NCBI GenBank assembly: GCA_028288545.1
Contig: JAQBNQ010000578.1
Coordinates: forward strand, 1 to 8,386
DNA length: 8,386 nt
Origin: Bacteroidota bacterium
GTDB lineage: Bacteria; Bacteroidota; Bacteroidia; Chitinophagales; LD1
Reading direction: 5' to 3'
Made by a program: the position numbers and the translations under genes. The notes beneath the pieces were generated by a model that ran no database searches, was not told where the DNA came from, and saw only the letters and a list, made by a program, of their open reading frames with translations. Positions 6,029 through 8,386 of the stretch are shown in pieces (positions within the stretch are counted from its first letter, which is position 1; each line of letters begins with the position of its first letter).

Positions 6029-6646
6029 ATGAATACAAGATTGGAAGAGCCCGAAACACCACAAGCACCGGAACCAGATAAATTAATTGAAAAATTTGCC
6101 GGGGGCATGATGCGCTTCGACAATAAATTCCTGGAACAACGCCGGGTATTTTTGTGGGGAGCCGTGCATGACGAGTCTGCTGAGCGTATAGTGAACAGGT
6201 TGTTGTTCCTGGAAGCGGCTGATCCGGGCAAAGAGATTTTCTTTTATATCAACAGTCCCGGTGGTGTTGTTACCTCAGGCATGGTGGTATACGATACTAT
6301 GCAAATGATCAGTTCGCCAGTAACAACAATATGTATGGGATTGGCCGCCTCTATGGGTTCTATTCTTTTAAGTGGTGGCACCAAAGGCAAAAGGCTTATT
6401 TGGCCTAACGGCAGGGTTATGATACACCAACCATCATTAGGCGGCATGTATGGCCAGGCTACAGATATTGAAATAACTGCAGCCGAAATTCAGAAGATAA
6501 AAGAATCAAGCGCGGCTATCCTTGCAGAAAATTGCGGTAAAACATACGAGCAGGTAAGAAAGGACTTCGACCGCGATCACTGGATGAACGCTAAGGAGGC
6601 CATGGAATATGGTATTGTAGACGGTATCGCCGACAAACTCAGTTAG
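6029..6646 (+). CDS. clpP: ATP-dependent Clp protease proteolytic subunit ClpP
   Basis: A 205-residue serine peptidase that should form the ClpP barrel and degrade proteins fed to it by a Clp ATPase in the cytoplasm. The catalytic triad is visible: S108 in GLAASMGS, H133 in MIHQP, and D183 in DRDHWM. The oxyanion/substrate loop INSPGG (74-79) and the C-terminal EAMEYGIVDGI are standard. The N-terminal ~30 residues, rich in Glu and Pro (EEPETPQAPEP), differ from the usual ClpP start. Other differences, such as FLWGAVHDESAERIVN and LLSGGTKGKR, suggest the second ClpP paralogue that some Bacteroidota carry; this rests on my memory of the family. No clpX or tig is adjacent. The ATG at 6029 follows a promoter-like element; M27 or M28 would be too late, cutting into the domain. 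The - strand frame over 5902-6231 is a shadow. Confidence 0.9.
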   Translation: MNTRLEEPETPQAPEPDKLIEKFAGGMMRFDNKFLEQRRVFLWGAVHDESAERIVNRLLFLEAADPGKEIFFYINSPGGVVTSGMVVYDTMQMISSPVTTICMGLAASMGSILLSGGTKGKRLIWPNGRVMIHQPSLGGMYGQATDIEITAAEIQKIKESSAAILAENCGKTYEQVRKDFDRDHWMNAKEAMEYGIVDGIADKLS

Positions 6647-6650
6647 TTAG

Positions 6651-6688
6651 TTTAATGGGCTAATGGGTTAATAGGCTATTGGGTTACC
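6651..6688. repeat. Left flanking repeat ('TAATGGGT'-type) of the four-helix-bundle gene
   Basis: The stretch after the clpP stop is built from degenerate copies of one word: TTAATGGGC, TAATGGGTTA, ATAGGC, TATTGGGTTACC. The 10-base word TATTGGGTTA (6677-6686) recurs inverted at 7142-7151, on the other side of the four-helix-bundle gene. It begins four bases after the clpP stop. Confidence 0.7.
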
Positions 6689-6719
6689 AGGTGCTTTGCG
6701 CTGTTTTGTCGAATTAAAA

Positions 6720-6738
6720 CTGCTTAAACATTTAGCAG
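6720..6738. repeat. Short palindrome directly before the four-helix-bundle start codon
   Basis: CTGCT at 6720-6724 pairs with AGCAG at 6734-6738, and the inner AAA/TTT can extend the stem with one bulged base. The right arm ends one base before the ATG at 6740 and covers the only purine-rich stretch that could serve as a ribosome binding site (AGCAGG). If it folds in RNA it could limit translation of that gene; it is short enough to be chance. Confidence 0.35.
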
Positions 6739-6739
6739 G

Positions 6740-7144
6740 ATGGAATACAAATTAGAGACACTTGAATTATATGTAATAGCAGAAGGTTTTTCTAATGATG
6801 TTTGGTTTGTCGTTGAAAAATGGACCCATTTTCAAAAAGATACTATTGGCAAACAATTGGTAAGGTCTGCAGATTCAATTTCAGCTAATATTGCAGAAGG
6901 TTATGGACGGCATTTTTACGCGGAGAGCAAGCAATTTTATTACTATAGCCGAGGTTCGATAACAGAAACGCAATCATGGTTGAAAAAGGCTAAGGTGAGA
7001 GGTTTAACGACAGAGAGCGAATGCGAAAAACTGATGACCAAGCTCGAAACAATCCACATAAAACTTAATGCCTACATAAGTTGGCTCAAAAAATCAAACA
7101 GCAAAACAAACACCCCCAAAACCAATAACCCGCTTTCCCAATAA
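6740..7144 (+). CDS. Four-helix bundle protein of the 23S rRNA intervening-sequence (IVS) family
   Basis: A 134-residue protein with the family hallmark: KQLVRSADSISANIAEGYGR (residues 37-56), in which NIAEGYGR is nearly invariant, followed by F..Y...GSITETQSWLKKA and a final helix ending LNAYISWLKK. These small helical proteins were first found in intervening sequences inside 23S rRNA genes and later as free-standing genes; they resemble the Avd protein of diversity-generating retroelements. The molecular role of the free-standing type is unknown. No reverse transcriptase, template repeat or rRNA is present here. The gene is bracketed by inverted 'TAATGGGT'-type repeats, and its last six residues (NNPLSQ) are encoded by the right repeat. 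It looks more A+T-rich than clpP before it. It may be an inserted cassette between clpP and the following gene. Confidence 0.85.
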   Translation: MEYKLETLELYVIAEGFSNDVWFVVEKWTHFQKDTIGKQLVRSADSISANIAEGYGRHFYAESKQFYYYSRGSITETQSWLKKAKVRGLTTESECEKLMTKLETIHIKLNAYISWLKKSNSKTNTPKTNNPLSQ

Positions 7145-7154
7145 CCCAATAACC
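7121..7154. repeat. Right flanking repeat, inverted relative to the left one
   Basis: The stretch holds ACCAATAACCC, CCCAATAACCC and CAATAACC, the complement of the 'GGGTTATTGG' word seen left of the four-helix-bundle gene. TAACCCAATA at 7142-7151 is the exact complement of 6677-6686. It overlaps the end of the four-helix-bundle reading frame, supplies its TAA stop, and ends four bases before the ATG of the next gene. Confidence 0.7.
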
Positions 7155-7158
7155 AAAA

Positions 7159-7563
7159 ATGACCCGCCAGGATGTAAATGTTGAAGTAGCCCGGTATCAA
7201 ACCGATATCGCGGTCCGGCTTGGGCTGGATCCTCAGAATCTTATATTCAATTATAAGCAGAAGAACGAAACCGTGCGCCTGGACCTGGTTACGGTAAATT
7301 CAAAGCACGACCAATCCTTTCTTTTTCATACCGAAACAGGTACCGATAAAATTGATGCCCTGAAAAAAATGCTCGAATACATAGATGAGCATTACCACCA
7401 GGAAAGCAGCCTGACCATTCAATGGATTAAAATAGGTGAGAATAAATTACATACATCGTACTTCCGCGCTAAGAATATGTACGAAGCCTTAGATAAGTTC
7501 TATTATGGCAGAGATATGGGATCTTACAAGATATTCAGTATTACCCTCAACCCGGTCAGCTAG
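7159..7563 (+). CDS. Conserved-looking protein of unknown function, 134 residues
   Basis: I do not recognise this protein. It is soluble-looking, with no signal peptide or membrane helix, and has an alternating pattern: a helix (about 5-21), strands (LIFNYKQ, VRLDLVTVN, SFLFHTET), a helix DALKKMLEYIDEHYHQ (64-79), a strand LTIQWIKIG, then TSYFRAKNMYEALDKFYYGRD (99-119) and a final strand YKIFSITLNP. The dense aromatic and charged pattern and ordinary codon use support a real gene. It starts 14 bases after the four-helix-bundle stop, with the right flanking repeat ending just before it, so in relatives lacking that cassette it may directly follow clpP. No catalytic motif is obvious. A small cytoplasmic accessory protein is all that can be said. 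Confidence 0.7.
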   Translation: MTRQDVNVEVARYQTDIAVRLGLDPQNLIFNYKQKNETVRLDLVTVNSKHDQSFLFHTETGTDKIDALKKMLEYIDEHYHQESSLTIQWIKIGENKLHTSYFRAKNMYEALDKFYYGRDMGSYKIFSITLNPVS

Positions 7564-7620
7564 TTATTCACCGCTCTAAACTTTCGGTTCACCGATTTGT
7601 TAAGATTTTTTGGGAGATAT

Positions 7621-7632
7621 GAGTTATAACTC
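7621..7632. promoter_or_regulatory. Perfect 12-bp palindrome, candidate operator for the efflux adaptor gene
   Basis: GAGTTATAACTC is a perfect palindrome lying four bases upstream of the proposed -33 element of the RND adaptor gene. A dimeric regulator could bind such a site. No regulator gene is visible in the window, and a 12-base palindrome can occur by chance, so this is only a candidate. Confidence 0.35.
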
Positions 7633-7636
7633 TTTA

Positions 7637-7668
7637 TTTGAAAAGAGCTTTTATCCACTTATTTTTTG
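7637..7668 (+). promoter_or_regulatory. Probable promoter of the RND efflux adaptor gene
   Basis: TTTG at 7637-7640 is followed after 19 bases by TA (7660-7661), three bases and TTTG (7665-7668). This resembles the Bacteroidota promoter TTTG-N19-21-TAnnTTTG with one extra base in the -7 box. It lies 26 bases before the adaptor ATG, giving a short leader. The 131-base gap 7564-7694 otherwise holds no gene. Confidence 0.45.
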
Positions 7669-7694
7669 AACATTTGCTCCTTAAATTTTCATTG

Positions 7695-8386
7695 ATGTCA
7701 AAAGCGATTTGGGTTGTTGTTGCGGTTGTTTTGCTTGTTGGCGGCATTATCGTTTACAACAAAGTACTTTATCCTAAAGATAAAGGTCCTGCCGGCCCTG
7801 CGGCAGGTGGTATTAAAGAATTAACAGTAAATGCCTTTATTGTTAAACCTAAAGCGCTTAATAACGATATCGTTGCCTCAGGCAGTTTATTGGCCAACGA
7901 GCAAATTTCCATCCAGTCAGAAATTTCGGCAAAGATAGTTCAGCTTAACCTGGTTGAAGGCACGGTAGTGACCAAGGGCGCTTTAATGGTAAAATTATAT
8001 GATGAGGATCTTCAGGCGCAGCTTAAAAAGTCGCAGGCTCAGGAAGAAACGGCTATTAAAACAGAGCAACGGGTTAAACAATTGCTGGCAGTAAATGGTG
8101 TTGGCCAACAGGATTACGACAATGCAGTTACGGCCTTAAAAGGGATACAGGCAGATATAGATTTTATTAAAGCACAGATATCAAAAACCGAGATTCGCGC
8201 TCCGTTTAACGGCATGGTTGGCTTAAGGAATGTAAGCCTCGGCGCTTATGTATCGCCCGCAATGGTAATTGCTACTTTACAGCAGGTAGATCCTTTAAAA
8301 ATTGACTTGACCGTTCCTGAAAAATACTCGGCCATGGTTAATATGGGCGATGATATTACCCTTACGGTAGATGAGATCGGAAGAGC
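7695..8386 (+). CDS. Efflux RND transporter periplasmic adaptor subunit (membrane fusion protein), 3' truncated
   Basis: An open frame of 230 codons that runs off the window end. The N-terminus has one hydrophobic helix (about 4-20, no lipobox) that would anchor it in the inner membrane. Then come the first lipoyl half (SIQSEISAKIVQLNLVEGTVVTKGALMVKL, split about 72-101), a coiled-coil hairpin (about 104-165), the second lipoyl half TEIRAPFNGMVGLRNVSLG (165-183) with YVSPAMVIATLQQVDPL, and the start of the beta-barrel (LKIDLTVPEKYSAMV). This order is that of AcrA/MdtA-type adaptors, which link an inner-membrane RND pump to an outer-membrane channel. Typical length is about 350-390 residues, so roughly 60% is present. 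The RND pump gene would be expected next. From codon 227 on the sequence is probably adapter, so the last trustworthy residue is D226. Confidence 0.88.
   Translation, partial: MSKAIWVVVAVVLLVGGIIVYNKVLYPKDKGPAGPAAGGIKELTVNAFIVKPKALNNDIVASGSLLANEQISIQSEISAKIVQLNLVEGTVVTKGALMVKLYDEDLQAQLKKSQAQEETAIKTEQRVKQLLAVNGVGQQDYDNAVTALKGIQADIDFIKAQISKTEIRAPFNGMVGLRNVSLGAYVSPAMVIATLQQVDPLKIDLTVPEKYSAMVNMGDDITLTVDEIGR
8374..8386. other. Illumina TruSeq adapter sequence at the contig end (artefact)
   Basis: The final 13 bases, AGATCGGAAGAGC, equal the common start of the Illumina TruSeq adapter. An exact match placed exactly at the end of the sequence is best explained by untrimmed read-through into the adapter during assembly, not by genomic DNA. 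It happens to keep the adaptor-protein frame open (encoding ..IGR), so it should be removed before interpreting the end of that protein. Confidence 0.85.

Noticed and set aside
5902..6231. 109-residue open frame on the - strand
   Set aside because: It lies antisense to clpP, has low-complexity Ser/Asn content and no recognisable motif; clpP in the other strand has a full catalytic triad.
6651..6688. CRISPR-like or satellite array
   Set aside because: The repeated word is only 8-10 bases, degenerate, and has no spacers of constant length.
6740..7144. Diversity-generating retroelement, because the four-helix-bundle protein resembles Avd
   Set aside because: No reverse transcriptase, template repeat or variable repeat is present in the window; the NIAEGYGR motif fits the ordinary free-standing IVS family.

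Overview
The window looks like part of a Bacteroidota chromosome, most likely a draft contig. Three things point there: a gldE-gldD gliding-motility pair at the left edge, Bacteroidota-type promoter matches (TAnnTTTG), and G+A-rich and 'GCAAAG/CTTTGCG' intergenic repeats of the kind common in that phylum. Ribosome binding sites are mostly unrecognisable. The genus cannot be read from the sequence. Both outer genes are cut. The last 13 bases equal the start of the Illumina TruSeq adapter, so the right edge is probably an untrimmed assembly end.

Layout. (1) 1-720, + strand: the 3' end of gldE overlapping gldD, which encodes a gliding/type IX secretion-associated lipoprotein. (2) 755-5909, - strand: seven genes read right to left. 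They are a membrane-anchored protein with a helix-turn-helix-like tail, a YgjP-type zinc metallopeptidase, a sulfatase-superfamily enzyme with Thr where the catalytic Cys/Ser normally sits, a MmcQ/YjbR protein, a small three-helix membrane protein, a DadA-type FAD oxidoreductase and a stand-alone biotin carboxyl carrier protein. The four from the sulfatase to the FAD enzyme are tightly spaced (gaps of 13, 5 and 36 bases) and are probably cotranscribed. A 120-bp inverted-repeat element fills the gap before the biotin carrier gene. (3) 5910-6028: a divergent promoter region. (4) 6029-8386, + strand: a ClpP peptidase with an intact catalytic triad, a four-helix-bundle (23S rRNA intervening-sequence family) gene flanked by inverted 'TAATGGGT'-type repeats, an unrecognised 134-residue protein, and the first ~226 residues of an RND efflux periplasmic adaptor preceded by a palindrome and a plausible promoter.

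Most genes are housekeeping or general-purpose and do not form one pathway. I see no clear new multi-gene system. The points most worth a second look are the repeat-flanked four-helix-bundle cassette, two genes whose C-termini are encoded by intergenic repeats, the threonine-type sulfatase homologue, the membrane-tethered HTH-like protein, and the adapter sequence at the contig end.
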